The notes beneath the pieces are model-generated. The model was given only the letters and a program-made list of their open reading frames with translations. It was not told the DNA's origin and ran no database searches. DNA of 64,000 nucleotides from contig NZ_CP197466.1 of NCBI RefSeq assembly GCF_052180255.1, positions 620,001 to 684,000 of the forward strand, read 5' to 3'. Every line of letters starts with the position of its first letter. The first letter of the stretch is position 1. The position numbers and the translations under genes are program-made. Shown here one piece after another: positions 44,533-54,209 of this stretch. The DNA comes from Paenibacillus_AM sp052180255. GTDB lineage: Bacteria > Bacillota > Bacilli > Paenibacillales > NBRC-103111.

Positions 44533-45573
44533 ATGTCCGATGCGTATAAAAAAGCCGGCGTCGACATCGCTGCAGGTAACGAAGCGGTCGAACGCATGAA
44601 AAAACATGTTCAATCCACCATGCGTCCTGAAGTCATGGGCGGACTTGGCGGATTCGGCGGATTGTTCGGCCTGAATAAAGATAAATATGCAGAGCCTGTT
44701 CTCGTATCAGGTACAGACGGCGTAGGTACTAAGCTTAAGATCGCTTTTGCAATGGATAAGCACGATACAATCGGCATTGATGCCGTTGCGATGTGCGTGA
44801 ACGATATCGTCGTGCAAGGTGCCGAACCGTTATTTTTCCTTGACTATCTGGCATGTGATAAAGTCGTACCTGAGAAAATTGAAGCAATCGTCAAAGGTGT
44901 GGCAGATGGTTGTGTACAATCGGGCTGTGCCTTGATCGGTGGCGAAACGGCTGAAATGCCGGGTATGTACGCAGATGGTGAGTATGATATGGCTGGATTT
45001 ACAGTTGGTATCGTAGACAAAAGTAAAATGATCGACGGCTCCACCATTCAAGCTGGTGATGTTGTGCTTGGACTTGCATCCTCAGGTGTACATTCCAACG
45101 GCTTCTCTCTTGTACGCAAGCTGCTTTTAGAAGATAAAGGCTACACGCTGCAAGATGAAGTAGCTGAACTAGGTGGAAAGCTTGGCGACGTACTTCTTAC
45201 ACCTACACGGATTTACGTGAAGCAAGTTTTGGCTATGCTAGAAAAAGTAAAGGTTAAAGGACTTGCCCACATTACGGGTGGCGGTTTTATCGAAAATATT
45301 CCCCGTGTGCTACCAGCAGGAGTTAACGTGGACATCGAGTATGGTGCATGGCCGATTCTACCGATCTTTGAATTGATGCAGCGCGTCGGCGACATCTCTA
45401 ACCGAGACATGTTCACGACTTTCAATATGGGTATTGGTATGGTCATTGTCGTTCCTGCTGAGGAAGCGGAAGAAGCGATTCGTATTGCAGCTGAGCAAGG
45501 TGAAGTGGCATATAAGATTGGACAAGTAACAGAAGGCGACCGAATTGTGACTTTTACAGGAGCGGTGGTATAG
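44533..45573 (+). CDS. purM: phosphoribosylformylglycinamidine cyclo-ligase (AIR synthase)
   Basis: ATP-dependent ring closure of FGAM to AIR (346 aa, the B. subtilis length). DAYKKAGVDIAAGNEAVERM at the start, SGTDGVGTKLKIAF and the GGETAEMPGMY loop are family hallmarks. The frame is open from 44320, but those 71 extra codons are repeat-element sequence; AAAGGGAG immediately before ATG 44533 and the family N-terminus settle the start. Stop is 3 bp before purN. Confidence 0.97.
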   Translation: MSDAYKKAGVDIAAGNEAVERMKKHVQSTMRPEVMGGLGGFGGLFGLNKDKYAEPVLVSGTDGVGTKLKIAFAMDKHDTIGIDAVAMCVNDIVVQGAEPLFFLDYLACDKVVPEKIEAIVKGVADGCVQSGCALIGGETAEMPGMYADGEYDMAGFTVGIVDKSKMIDGSTIQAGDVVLGLASSGVHSNGFSLVRKLLLEDKGYTLQDEVAELGGKLGDVLLTPTRIYVKQVLAMLEKVKVKGLAHITGGGFIENIPRVLPAGVNVDIEYGAWPILPIFELMQRVGDISNRDMFTTFNMGIGMVIVVPAEEAEEAIRIAAEQGEVAYKIGQVTEGDRIVTFTGAVV

Positions 45574-45576
45574 TCC

Positions 45577-46200
45577 ATGAGGGATTATCGGATTGCTGTA
45601 TTTGCATCGGGCAGCGGCTCGAATTTTATGGCGATTATGGATGCAATCAAGCAGGGGAACTTAGATGTGACCATCTCTCTCCTCGTCTGTGATCGTCCAG
45701 ATGCTCCCGTTGTGGAAAAAGCAAAGCAGGCGGGAGTGCCTGTTTTTGTTTTTCGCCCTAAGGATTACGCTTCGCGAGAAGCGTATGAGGAAGAAATTGT
45801 TCATCAATTAATGAAGCATCAAGTTGATCTTATTGTGCTGGCTGGCTATATGCGTCTGATTACGGACAAGCTCGTGAAACCTTTTTATGGAAAAATAATC
45901 AATGTGCACCCATCGCTGCTCCCCGCTTTTCCGGGTAAGAATGCTGTACAGCAGGCATTAGCGTATGGTGTCAAAATAACAGGTGTGACGGTGCATTTGG
46001 TTGATGGTGGACTCGACAGTGGTCCAGTTATTGCGCAAAAAATCGTCGAAATTCAGGATACAGATACAGAAGAAACTGTGCTAGCTCGTATCCATGAGGC
46101 TGAGCATCAGTTGTATCCACAGGTGATTGATTGGTTTAGCAAGGGACAGATTCGATTAGCAGATCGACATGTTCGAATTGAAGCGCCAAATCCATCCTGA
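45577..46200 (+). CDS. purN: phosphoribosylglycinamide formyltransferase
   Basis: Transfers formyl from 10-formyl-THF to GAR (207 aa; typical about 190-210). FASGSGSNF near residue 10 binds the phosphoribosyl group; the catalytic Asn/His are in INVHPSLLPAFPG and the Asp in HLVDGGLDSGPVI. Directly coupled to purM. Confidence 0.96.
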   Translation: MRDYRIAVFASGSGSNFMAIMDAIKQGNLDVTISLLVCDRPDAPVVEKAKQAGVPVFVFRPKDYASREAYEEEIVHQLMKHQVDLIVLAGYMRLITDKLVKPFYGKIINVHPSLLPAFPGKNAVQQALAYGVKITGVTVHLVDGGLDSGPVIAQKIVEIQDTDTEETVLARIHEAEHQLYPQVIDWFSKGQIRLADRHVRIEAPNPS

Positions 46201-46264
46201 TCGATGGAGATGAACACAGACTTAAACAACAAATAACGCAACACATAATAGATGGGGGTTATTA

Positions 46265-47809
46265 ATGATGGCAATCCGAAGAGCGTTAATCAGCTTATCT
46301 GACAAAACCGGTTTGGTCGATTTTGCGCGTGAGTTGGTGAATTTAGGTGTGGAGTTAATCTCTACCGGTGGAACGAAATCATTACTTGAAAAAGAGGGCT
46401 TACCTGTCGTTGGCATTTCGGAAGTTACAGGTTTTCCAGAAATTCTAGATGGTCGTGTGAAAACACTTCATCCCAACGTCCACAGCGGATTGCTCGCAAT
46501 TCGTGATTCCGAAGAGCATCAAGCGACCATGAAGGAATTGGGTCTGGACTACATCGACCTTGTCGTGGTCAATTTGTATCCTTTTGCAGAGACGATTGTA
46601 AAGCCTGATGTGACGTACGAAGATGCGATTGAGAACATCGATATCGGTGGACCGACTATGCTTCGCTCAGCGGCGAAAAACCATGCGTTTGTGACAGTTG
46701 TCGTGGATAATGCGGACTATGCAAAGGTTGTTGAAGAACTGCGCGCAGAGGGAGACACAACGCTTGAAACACGTAAACGTTTAGCAGCTAAAGTATTCCG
46801 TCATACGGCGGCTTATGATGCATTAATCTCGGATTACTTGTGCGAGCAGCAAGGGGAAGTGTTCCCTGAGCGTTACACCGTGACGTATGAAAAAGTGCAA
46901 GATCTGCGCTATGGCGAGAATCCGCATCAGAAGGCAGCATTCTATCGCAATCCGCTTGCTGAAGCAGGCTCTTTAACAACGGCGGAGCAGTTACATGGGA
47001 AAGAACTGTCCTATAACAACATCAATGATGCCAATACAGCTGTTCAAATTGTAAAAGAGTTCAGCGAACCGGCAGTCGTTGCGGTGAAACATATGAATCC
47101 ATGCGGCGTTGGGATCGGTGCAACGATTCTGGATGCCTATCGCAAAGCGTATGAAGCAGATCCTGTATCGATCTTCGGCGGTATTGTAGCGGCTAACCGT
47201 ACGATTGATGAAGCAACAGCACAGTTGCTGCATGAGATTTTCTTAGAAATCGTCATTGCACCAGACTTCACGCCGGAAGCACTTGAGATCCTTATGAAAA
47301 AGAAAAACATCCGTCTGCTGAAACTTGATGTAACAGCATCGGCGAGCAAAGCGAAGCCTGTAATCACTTCTATCGATGGCGGAATGCTCGTACAAGATCG
47401 TGATGAATATGCGCTGACAGAAGCGGATATCAAAGTCGTAACAGATCGCAAGCCTACGGAAGAAGAAATGAAGCAATTGTTATTTGCATGGAAAGTTGTA
47501 AAAAATGTCAAATCCAATGCGATCGTTCTTGCTGCTGACAATATGACGATCGGTGTAGGTGCAGGTCAAATGAACCGCGTCGGAGCGGCTCGTATTGCTA
47601 TCGAACAAGCAGGCGATTTAGCTCAAGGCTCTGTACTTGCATCCGATGCATTCTTCCCAATGGGGGATACACTAGAGATCGCTGCAAAAGCAGGCATCAA
47701 AGCTGTCATTCAACCAGGGGGTTCCATTAAAGACGAAGAGTCCATTCGCGTTGCCAATGAGAACGGAATTGCTATGGTTATGACGGGCGTGCGTCATTTT
47801 AGACATTAA
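46265..47809 (+). CDS. purH: AICAR transformylase / IMP cyclohydrolase
   Basis: Bifunctional enzyme for the last two steps to IMP (514 aa). N-terminal MGS-like IMP cyclohydrolase domain (ALISLSDKTGLVDFAREL; STGGT; LHPNVHSGLLA) and C-terminal AICAR transformylase with KHMNPCGVG (about 278-286) and the KSNAIVLA segment. GGGGG upstream serves two adjacent ATG codons (46265, 46268). Followed 33 bp after the stop by element D. Confidence 0.97.
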   Translation: MMAIRRALISLSDKTGLVDFARELVNLGVELISTGGTKSLLEKEGLPVVGISEVTGFPEILDGRVKTLHPNVHSGLLAIRDSEEHQATMKELGLDYIDLVVVNLYPFAETIVKPDVTYEDAIENIDIGGPTMLRSAAKNHAFVTVVVDNADYAKVVEELRAEGDTTLETRKRLAAKVFRHTAAYDALISDYLCEQQGEVFPERYTVTYEKVQDLRYGENPHQKAAFYRNPLAEAGSLTTAEQLHGKELSYNNINDANTAVQIVKEFSEPAVVAVKHMNPCGVGIGATILDAYRKAYEADPVSIFGGIVAANRTIDEATAQLLHEIFLEIVIAPDFTPEALEILMKKKNIRLLKLDVTASASKAKPVITSIDGGMLVQDRDEYALTEADIKVVTDRKPTEEEMKQLLFAWKVVKNVKSNAIVLAADNMTIGVGAGQMNRVGAARIAIEQAGDLAQGSVLASDAFFPMGDTLEIAAKAGIKAVIQPGGSIKDEESIRVANENGIAMVMTGVRHFRH

Positions 47810-47841
47810 TAGTTGGACTATATAAAGATAAAATAATGAGT

Positions 47842-48029
47842 GTGTTTAAAAATCAAACGAAGGAGAAAGAAAGCAACTGGAGGATTTGCTTACGATGTAA
47901 CATTTTCCTTTGGAAAAGTTTTGTCGCCTTTGAAATCGTGAAATAACAACCTCATATAATCAAAATTTCACGATTTCAACAGCGACCGGAAGTGCTTTCT
48001 TTCTCAGTAGTGATTAGATTTTTAAGAAT
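47842..48029 (+). repeat. pur-operon inverted-repeat element D (purH-purD)
   Basis: About 188 bp: outer arms TTTAAAAATC / GATTTTTAAG, AGGAGAAAGAAAGCAACT against GTGCTTTCTTTCTCAGTAGT, inner arms GAAATCGTGAA / TTCACGATTTC, core AACAGCGACCGGAAG (47977-47991). A secondary hairpin TTTTCC/GGAAAA sits in the left half, as in A. Ends near the purD Shine-Dalgarno. Confidence 0.82.
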
Positions 48030-48049
48030 GCTCCACGGGAGTGGAAGAA

Positions 48050-49321
48050 ATGCGGATTTTAGTTATTGGAAGAGGTGGTCGCGAGCATGCGATCATCTGG
48101 AAGCTAAGTCAAAGCCCGAAAGTGACAAAGCTGTTCTGTGCGCCGGGTAATGGAGGCATTGCGGAACTTGCAGAATGCGTGCCGATCACGGAAATGCAAT
48201 TCGAGCAAGTTGCACAGTTTGCAAAAGAGAAGCAGATTGATCTTGTGTTCGTAGCACCTGATGATCCTCTTGCAGCAGGCATGGTCGATTATCTAGAATC
48301 ACAAGGCATTGTCGCGTACGGACCGCGTGCAAATGCCGCTCTGATCGAAGGCAGCAAGAAATTTATGAAGGATTTGCTTGCGAAATACAACATTCCAACT
48401 GCTGCATACGAAACGTTTGATCGCTATGAAGCAGCGTTAACTTACTTGGAACAGCAATCTGCGCCAATTGTTATCAAAGCAGATGGGCTTGCGGCAGGTA
48501 AAGGTGTGATCGTGGCACAAACGCTGGACGAAGCGAAGCAAGCGCTGCAAGATATTATGCTCGATCAAGTATTCGGTGCATCAGCTGGGGCTCAAGTCGT
48601 GATTGAAGAATTCCTGCAAGGACAAGAGATGTCGCTGCTTGCATTTGTTGAAGGGGAAACGGTTCGCGTGATGGTGCCATCCCAAGATCACAAACCTGTA
48701 TTCGATGGTGACAAAGGCCCAAATACAGGCGGGATGGGTACGTATTCGCCAGTTCCGCACATTGCGCAATCTATTGTAGATGAAGCGATTGAGACGATCG
48801 TGAAACCTTGTGCGCGAGCATTGGTACAGGAAGGACGCCCTTTTAAAGGCATCCTTTATGCAGGACTCATGATCACACCGGAAGGGAAGCCGAAGACGAT
48901 TGAATTTAACGCTCGCTTCGGTGATCCGGAGACACAGGTGCTTCTCCCTCGCTTGCAAACCGATCTACTGGAAATCGTCTTAGCAACCCTAGAGGGTCGC
49001 TTGGCTGATCTTCCGATTCAATGGAGCGAGGATGCGGCCGTGTGCGTCATCCTCGCCTCGCCGGGCTATCCCGGCGAATACCCAAAAGGCCTGCCAATCA
49101 CAGGCCTGAACGAACTGATGGAACACGCTGTTGTGTTCCATGCAGGGACTGCTCGCCAAGCGGATGGCTCTATCCTCACAAATGGCGGTCGTGTGCTAGG
49201 CATCACCGGTATGGGTCGTGACATCGCCGAGGCTCGCACAAGAGCATACGCGGCAGCAGATCACATCCGCTTCGAAGGCAAACACTATCGCACAGACATT
49301 GCGATGAAGGCGCTGCGCTAG
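48050..49321 (+). CDS. purD: phosphoribosylamine-glycine ligase (GAR synthetase)
   Basis: ATP-grasp ligase joining glycine to phosphoribosylamine (423 aa; B. subtilis 422). MRILVIGRGGREHAI start, VIKADGLAAGKGVIVA in the ATP-grasp domain and EFNARFGDPETQVLLPRL at the metal site. The frame opens at GTG 48041, but GGGAG (48037-48041) is placed for ATG 48050, which gives the standard N-terminus. Last gene of the pur operon; a strong terminator follows. Confidence 0.97.
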   Translation: MRILVIGRGGREHAIIWKLSQSPKVTKLFCAPGNGGIAELAECVPITEMQFEQVAQFAKEKQIDLVFVAPDDPLAAGMVDYLESQGIVAYGPRANAALIEGSKKFMKDLLAKYNIPTAAYETFDRYEAALTYLEQQSAPIVIKADGLAAGKGVIVAQTLDEAKQALQDIMLDQVFGASAGAQVVIEEFLQGQEMSLLAFVEGETVRVMVPSQDHKPVFDGDKGPNTGGMGTYSPVPHIAQSIVDEAIETIVKPCARALVQEGRPFKGILYAGLMITPEGKPKTIEFNARFGDPETQVLLPRLQTDLLEIVLATLEGRLADLPIQWSEDAAVCVILASPGYPGEYPKGLPITGLNELMEHAVVFHAGTARQADGSILTNGGRVLGITGMGRDIAEARTRAYAAADHIRFEGKHYRTDIAMKALR

Positions 49322-49397
49322 ATGAATAGCCTGTAAACAGCTATTTTGATAGAAATATAGAACGTGAAATTGGACATCATAATGTCATAATGAGTTG

Positions 49398-49438
49398 AAG
49401 AGGAGTTGTCGAAACCTGACAATTCCTCTTTTTTTTAT
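49398..49438 (+). terminator. intrinsic terminator of the pur operon
   Basis: AAGAGGAGTTGTC pairs with GACAATTCCTCTT, followed by a run of eight or more T. Confidence 0.9.
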
Positions 49439-49483
49439 TTGAGTCTGACACGCAAGACTCGAACATGATCGATTCATTCCTTA

Positions 49484-49492
49484 TGGTATAAT
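49484..49492 (+). promoter_or_regulatory. extended -10 promoter of the SWIM/SNF2 operon
   Basis: TGGTATAAT is a perfect extended -10 (TGnTATAAT), about 26 bp before the start codon. No good -35 is visible, as usual for this promoter type. Confidence 0.6.
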
Positions 49493-49518
49493 TGGCTTAT
49501 ATTTAGGGGGAACGATGG

Positions 49519-51258
49519 ATGAATAACGTGATCATTTCGGAAGAAACACTGGAGCGGACAGCAGATGCGGTTCGTACTCATTTTAATATAATCATACTTC
49601 TCCGGGGGCTTGAGTATTGTGTGAAAAAGGCGGTCATGCATATGACCTTGATCCATCAAGATACAGCGCTTCGTGCTGTCGTTCGGGGGACGGATCGGTA
49701 CGAGGTCATTCTGGACTTGGAGCAGTTTGAGCGGAGCTCGTGCGAATGTCCATATGATCATGGCTATTGTAAGCACATCGCGGCGGTGTTCCTCACCGCA
49801 TATGCGCTGCAAGGTAAACGTCCGGAACAGTTCGTTCAGACGTTTAAGCAAACGCAAGCAGGCGTGGTATCTCGTTTAGCACCAAGGGAGTCGTTGTCAG
49901 CTGACAAAGTAAGAGCCAAGTTAGCACAAGCTGATGAAGAAGCAGTGCTCACAGCAGATCAAATCTTAACGGGTGGATCGGCTAAAGCATCACAGGATGA
50001 ATCAGATCAACTTGCGCAGTATCAGTCCGTTCAAACTGCGATGTCTGCTCCGCAGCCAAATGAGCTCCCCGAGCAGTGGCATACTTATTTTGGAATGCGG
50101 TGCGGCGGGTATTTGAAGCGACAGCAGGGGAATGTTCAATCCTTTTACAGTGAAGCAACGAAAGTTCTATATCCACATGCAGAATCTTGGGAACCGATGC
50201 TTCGCCAGATTTATGAGCTACATGTATTGCTGTTTATCATCATTGAAATTGAACGGGGTTTTCTGAGACTTGGGAAAAATGCGCATACGTACAATATGTA
50301 CTACTACCAAAATAGCTATGAACTAGCAGGAGATCAGACCGAGCGTGCAATTCAAAAACATGTCAGTCAGATGAACATTCAGGAAGCACTTACAGCTTAT
50401 CCCGAATACATGGAGCCAATCGCAGCTAATCTTGCGGATCATGCGTTTACGATCGATCGAACACCTGTAGATTGGCTTAATATGTATCGATATCTATGGG
50501 GGAATGTACTTCTACGCAGATCATGGGGAGAGGCTGAGGTTGCTCGTTTGCAAGAAGAGCGAAGCAAGTATGCTTCCGATCGGGTGTTATCGGAGAAAAT
50601 CAATTTAGCGTTAGCGCACTTTGAATTTATGAACGGTGAGGACGAATTAGCGATTAACCGATTGGAACCTTTTACCCGTAATGAAAAAATATTCGCGCTG
50701 GTGTGGCCCTATCTGCAATCGCATTTTAACCAAAAACAGTGGGATAAGCTGTCTCTTTGGCTTGAGTTTGTCGCGCAATTTATCGAGCGGTCATACGGAA
50801 AAGATTGGGAAATGTTCTGCTCCTATTGGCATAAGGCCATGGAGAATGCACCGAATAAAGTGAAGTTAGAGGCAGTCATGCGTTCGCTGCACCCGCGATC
50901 TTTTATATTTTACACGGGATATTTAACGGATGAAGAACGTTGGCAGGATTGGGTCGATGTTCATTTGTATCACGGTGTCTCACCCTTACAAGCGAATAAA
51001 TTTACCATCAAGGAAATTGAGAAGAACGATCCAAGTTTATTGCTCCCGATGTATTATCAAGCCGTTGAGACACTCATTGTATTGAAAAATAGAGATGCGT
51101 ACCGCCTCGCTGTACGGATGCTTAAAAAGCTGCGGACGATCTATAAAAAGCAAAAACAAGAGCATAAGCTGCAGCCTTATGTGGATTACTTGGTTAAGCA
51201 GCATTCACGCCTACGTGCACTGCAAGAAGAGCTAAGGAAAGGAAACTTCATCGCATGA
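49519..51258 (+). CDS. ywqB: SWIM zinc-finger protein
   Basis: 579-aa protein with an N-terminal SWIM zinc-binding motif, CxCx6CxH: Cys75, Cys77, Cys84 and His86 in SSCECPYDHGYCKHIAA. The rest is a long, mostly helical region without a family I recognise. It overlaps the SNF2 helicase gene by 4 nt. The pair matches B. subtilis ywqB-ywqA, and SWIM domains commonly accompany SNF2 ATPases; a joint role on DNA is inferred. AGGGGGAA precedes ATG 49519. Confidence 0.88.
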   Translation: MNNVIISEETLERTADAVRTHFNIIILLRGLEYCVKKAVMHMTLIHQDTALRAVVRGTDRYEVILDLEQFERSSCECPYDHGYCKHIAAVFLTAYALQGKRPEQFVQTFKQTQAGVVSRLAPRESLSADKVRAKLAQADEEAVLTADQILTGGSAKASQDESDQLAQYQSVQTAMSAPQPNELPEQWHTYFGMRCGGYLKRQQGNVQSFYSEATKVLYPHAESWEPMLRQIYELHVLLFIIIEIERGFLRLGKNAHTYNMYYYQNSYELAGDQTERAIQKHVSQMNIQEALTAYPEYMEPIAANLADHAFTIDRTPVDWLNMYRYLWGNVLLRRSWGEAEVARLQEERSKYASDRVLSEKINLALAHFEFMNGEDELAINRLEPFTRNEKIFALVWPYLQSHFNQKQWDKLSLWLEFVAQFIERSYGKDWEMFCSYWHKAMENAPNKVKLEAVMRSLHPRSFIFYTGYLTDEERWQDWVDVHLYHGVSPLQANKFTIKEIEKNDPSLLLPMYYQAVETLIVLKNRDAYRLAVRMLKKLRTIYKKQKQEHKLQPYVDYLVKQHSRLRALQEELRKGNFIA

Positions 51259-54194
51259 GAGAAGATCAGCGTATTAAGGATGATGCAGTGATTTCTGGAA
51301 AATATTTGGAAGATGGGACGTTTTTCTTCTGGATGGATGAAGGTCAGCAGTCCAATATGATGCTCATCAAGCATCGCTTGTTCGGATGGCATAAAGCTTC
51401 CTACTACGGGACGATTCTGGAAATTAGAGAACAGGATAGAAGACAGGGGATCGTTGTCTCTAGCTGGCTTGCGATGGATTACCTAGCGAATGCATCCACA
51501 GTTAAGGCGATGGAGATTCAATGGAGTGAAGAACTGAGTGTGCTGCGACGTGCGGCACAAGTGATGCGTACCCTACTTGATCAAGGGTTGTTTGCGCCAG
51601 ATCATGAGCAGTGGGCAGCAGGGGTAAAAGGCTGGAAGCTGATGCTGCCAGCAAAGCTAAATCGCGAATATGCACAGATCGAGTATGAAGCTAAATATCT
51701 AGGCATCACCTACTTGTCGGAATGGTTCAATCAAGTTGTTACGGAGTTAATTGCAACTAACCCTGCTGTAAATACGGCGTGGGAGCAGTTGATAGATGCT
51801 TATCCAGCGCTTCGCAAGCAAGGGAAAAGTGAGGGTACTCCTGAATTTGATGGTGTAGAAGATGAACATGATTGGCTGGTCTCGATCGGCTGGAAGCAAG
51901 ATGAAGTCCCATTTATTATGGGTCTTCAACTCCTAGAACCTGATCTCGAAGATGACTGGGGTCTAAGGGTTATTTTGCAGGATAAACAAATAGCCGATCT
52001 TATTATGGAATGTACGCTTGAAAAAGATGGTGACAGCTATATGGCGCATCCGCTTGAAGGCGGATTACCTGCGCATTGGCAGCCTTATGCTGCATCCAAA
52101 ACCGAGCGAGAAATTCGGAAGTGGCTTAGCGCCGTTCCTTGGCTCGAAAGTCACAACCGTGATGGACAAGTTAGACGTACACTGAGTGAAGATGAGGCAT
52201 GGGATTTTCTTGATCAAGGGAGTCTACGTCTGCTAGAAGCAGGGTGCTCCGTGTTCCTTCCGTCTTGGTGGGAGCGGGTGCAGAAATTCACGCCTAAGCT
52301 GAAGGCGAAGGTTGCTTCTACGGTGGGTGCCACGACGCATTCCTTTTTCGGGATGAAACAGCTAATAGAGTTCAATTGGAAACTAGCGATAGGGGATTTG
52401 GAGCTTTCTGAGGAAGAGTTCCGAGAACTGGTGCTGCGCAAACGGCGATTCATTCAAATTCGTGGTAGATGGGTACATCTGGATCCTGCATCGATTGAGC
52501 AAATACGAGAGATTTTGAAGCAGGTAGAGAAGCAGCGCGGGTTGTCTTTTCAAGATGTGTTGGAACTTCATTTACTTGAAGATGAAGTGCCTCAAGAGGC
52601 TTATGATCCAGATACAGCGGTGGAAGAGCAGCAGCGGGTGCAAATGGAAGTGGAGCTGAATGATCATTTGAAAGAAATGATAGCAAAGCTGCACGATCAC
52701 ACACAAATGCCGCTTTACGATACCCCATCTGATTTTCAAGGAAGCTTGCGAAAGTATCAGCAGGAGGGATTTTCTTGGCTGTTATTCTTGCGTCAGATCG
52801 GTTTGGGTGGTTGTCTGGCAGATGATATGGGACTTGGGAAAACGATCCAATGGATCTCCTATTTGCTCACGATTAAGCAGACAGAAGATATTAACGCTCC
52901 CGCGCTGCTCATTTGCCCGACGTCAGTGCTTGGTAATTGGCAGATGGAGTTGGAACGTTTTGCGCCATCGCTTCAGGTTCATATGCATTATGGAGCGGGG
53001 CGTGCAAAGGGAGCGGCGTTTATCGAGTCAATCCGGGGGGCCGATTTGGTGATCACATCTTATACCCTCGCTCAGATGGATGAACCCGAAATTTGTTCCG
53101 TGACATGGAGCTCGCTTTGTCTAGACGAAGCACAAATGATCAAGAACGCCTATACGAAGCAGTCAGCCGCGATCCGGCAAATTCCTGCCGATCATCGGAT
53201 TGCCTTAACGGGTACACCGATTGAGAACAGGCTGACTGAACTCTGGTCGATTTTTGATTTTGTAAACCCAGGATACTTAAGCAGTCTGCATGATTTCCGC
53301 AAAAGATACGTGAATCCAATTGAGAAAGAACAGGATCAAGGACTTATTGATCAAGTACAGAAGCTGATTCGACCGTTTCTACTCCGTAGACTTAAGAAAG
53401 ATCCGAAGATCCAGCTTGCGCTCCCTGAAAAAAATGAAATGAAAACGTATGTGTCACTAAACGCTGAACAGGGCAGTTTGTACGAGAACCTCATTCAAAA
53501 CATGCTTGAGAAAGTTGATGAGCTAACTCCAATGGAACGTCGTGGGCTTATCTTAGCTACACTGACTAAATTAAAACAAGTGTGTGACCATCCTTCCTTA
53601 TTGGTCCAAGAAGATGTACCTATTAGCGAAGATTTGCGATCTAATAAGCTGGCTCGTTTAGTAGAGATGATTCAAGAGCTGCGTGCAGAAGGGGAAAAAT
53701 GTTTGATCTTCACGCAATTTGTGCAGATGGGTCATCTGATGCAAGCTGTTCTCGAACGGGAACTTGGCGAAAAACCGCAGTTCTTACATGGTGGTGTTCC
53801 GAAAGCGAAGCGGGATGCGATGGTTGCTCATTTTCAAAAGGAAGATGTGGCAGACGAAGAGTCATGTTCGGTGTTTATTTTATCGCTAAAAGCAGGCGGT
53901 ACAGGTCTGAACTTAACAGCAGCCAATCACGTATTCCATATTGATCGTTGGTGGAATCCAGCGGTGGAAAATCAAGCGACAGATCGAGCATTCCGGATCG
54001 GACAAAGACGTGATGTGCAGGTGCATAAATTCATTACACTAGGCACACTTGAAGAGCGAATCGATGAGATGATTGAGAGTAAGCAAGGATTAAGTGAACA
54101 AATTGTGGGCAGTGGGGAAGGTTGGGTAACAGAGCTGTCGACTAGCGAACTGCGTGAATTGTTCGCCCTTCGTAAGAAATGGATTGATACGTAA
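51255..54194 (+). CDS. ywqA: SNF2-family DNA helicase/ATPase
   Basis: 979-aa SNF2-family ATPase. The N-terminal half (about 1-480) is the bacterial SNF2-associated region (DUF3670-like LHLLEDEVP area just before it); the helicase core follows: motif I DDMGLGKTIQ (about 521-530), motif II DEAQ (about 624), motif III LTGTPIENRLTELWSIFDF, and C-terminal motifs V LKAGGTGLNLTAAN and VI ATDRAFRIGQ. DEAQ replaces the common DEAH, normal in this bacterial branch. These enzymes translocate on duplex DNA; the biological role in Bacillales is not clear. Translationally coupled to the SWIM gene. Confidence 0.92.
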   Translation: MREDQRIKDDAVISGKYLEDGTFFFWMDEGQQSNMMLIKHRLFGWHKASYYGTILEIREQDRRQGIVVSSWLAMDYLANASTVKAMEIQWSEELSVLRRAAQVMRTLLDQGLFAPDHEQWAAGVKGWKLMLPAKLNREYAQIEYEAKYLGITYLSEWFNQVVTELIATNPAVNTAWEQLIDAYPALRKQGKSEGTPEFDGVEDEHDWLVSIGWKQDEVPFIMGLQLLEPDLEDDWGLRVILQDKQIADLIMECTLEKDGDSYMAHPLEGGLPAHWQPYAASKTEREIRKWLSAVPWLESHNRDGQVRRTLSEDEAWDFLDQGSLRLLEAGCSVFLPSWWERVQKFTPKLKAKVASTVGATTHSFFGMKQLIEFNWKLAIGDLELSEEEFRELVLRKRRFIQIRGRWVHLDPASIEQIREILKQVEKQRGLSFQDVLELHLLEDEVPQEAYDPDTAVEEQQRVQMEVELNDHLKEMIAKLHDHTQMPLYDTPSDFQGSLRKYQQEGFSWLLFLRQIGLGGCLADDMGLGKTIQWISYLLTIKQTEDINAPALLICPTSVLGNWQMELERFAPSLQVHMHYGAGRAKGAAFIESIRGADLVITSYTLAQMDEPEICSVTWSSLCLDEAQMIKNAYTKQSAAIRQIPADHRIALTGTPIENRLTELWSIFDFVNPGYLSSLHDFRKRYVNPIEKEQDQGLIDQVQKLIRPFLLRRLKKDPKIQLALPEKNEMKTYVSLNAEQGSLYENLIQNMLEKVDELTPMERRGLILATLTKLKQVCDHPSLLVQEDVPISEDLRSNKLARLVEMIQELRAEGEKCLIFTQFVQMGHLMQAVLERELGEKPQFLHGGVPKAKRDAMVAHFQKEDVADEESCSVFILSLKAGGTGLNLTAANHVFHIDRWWNPAVENQATDRAFRIGQRRDVQVHKFITLGTLEERIDEMIESKQGLSEQIVGSGEGWVTELSTSELRELFALRKKWIDT

Positions 54195-54209
54195 AGGGAG
54201 GGAAGATGA

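Noticed and set aside
36773..48029. pur-operon repeats as a CRISPR array
   Set aside because: The copies are kilobases apart, imperfect, palindromic over their whole length and lack regular spacers and cas genes.
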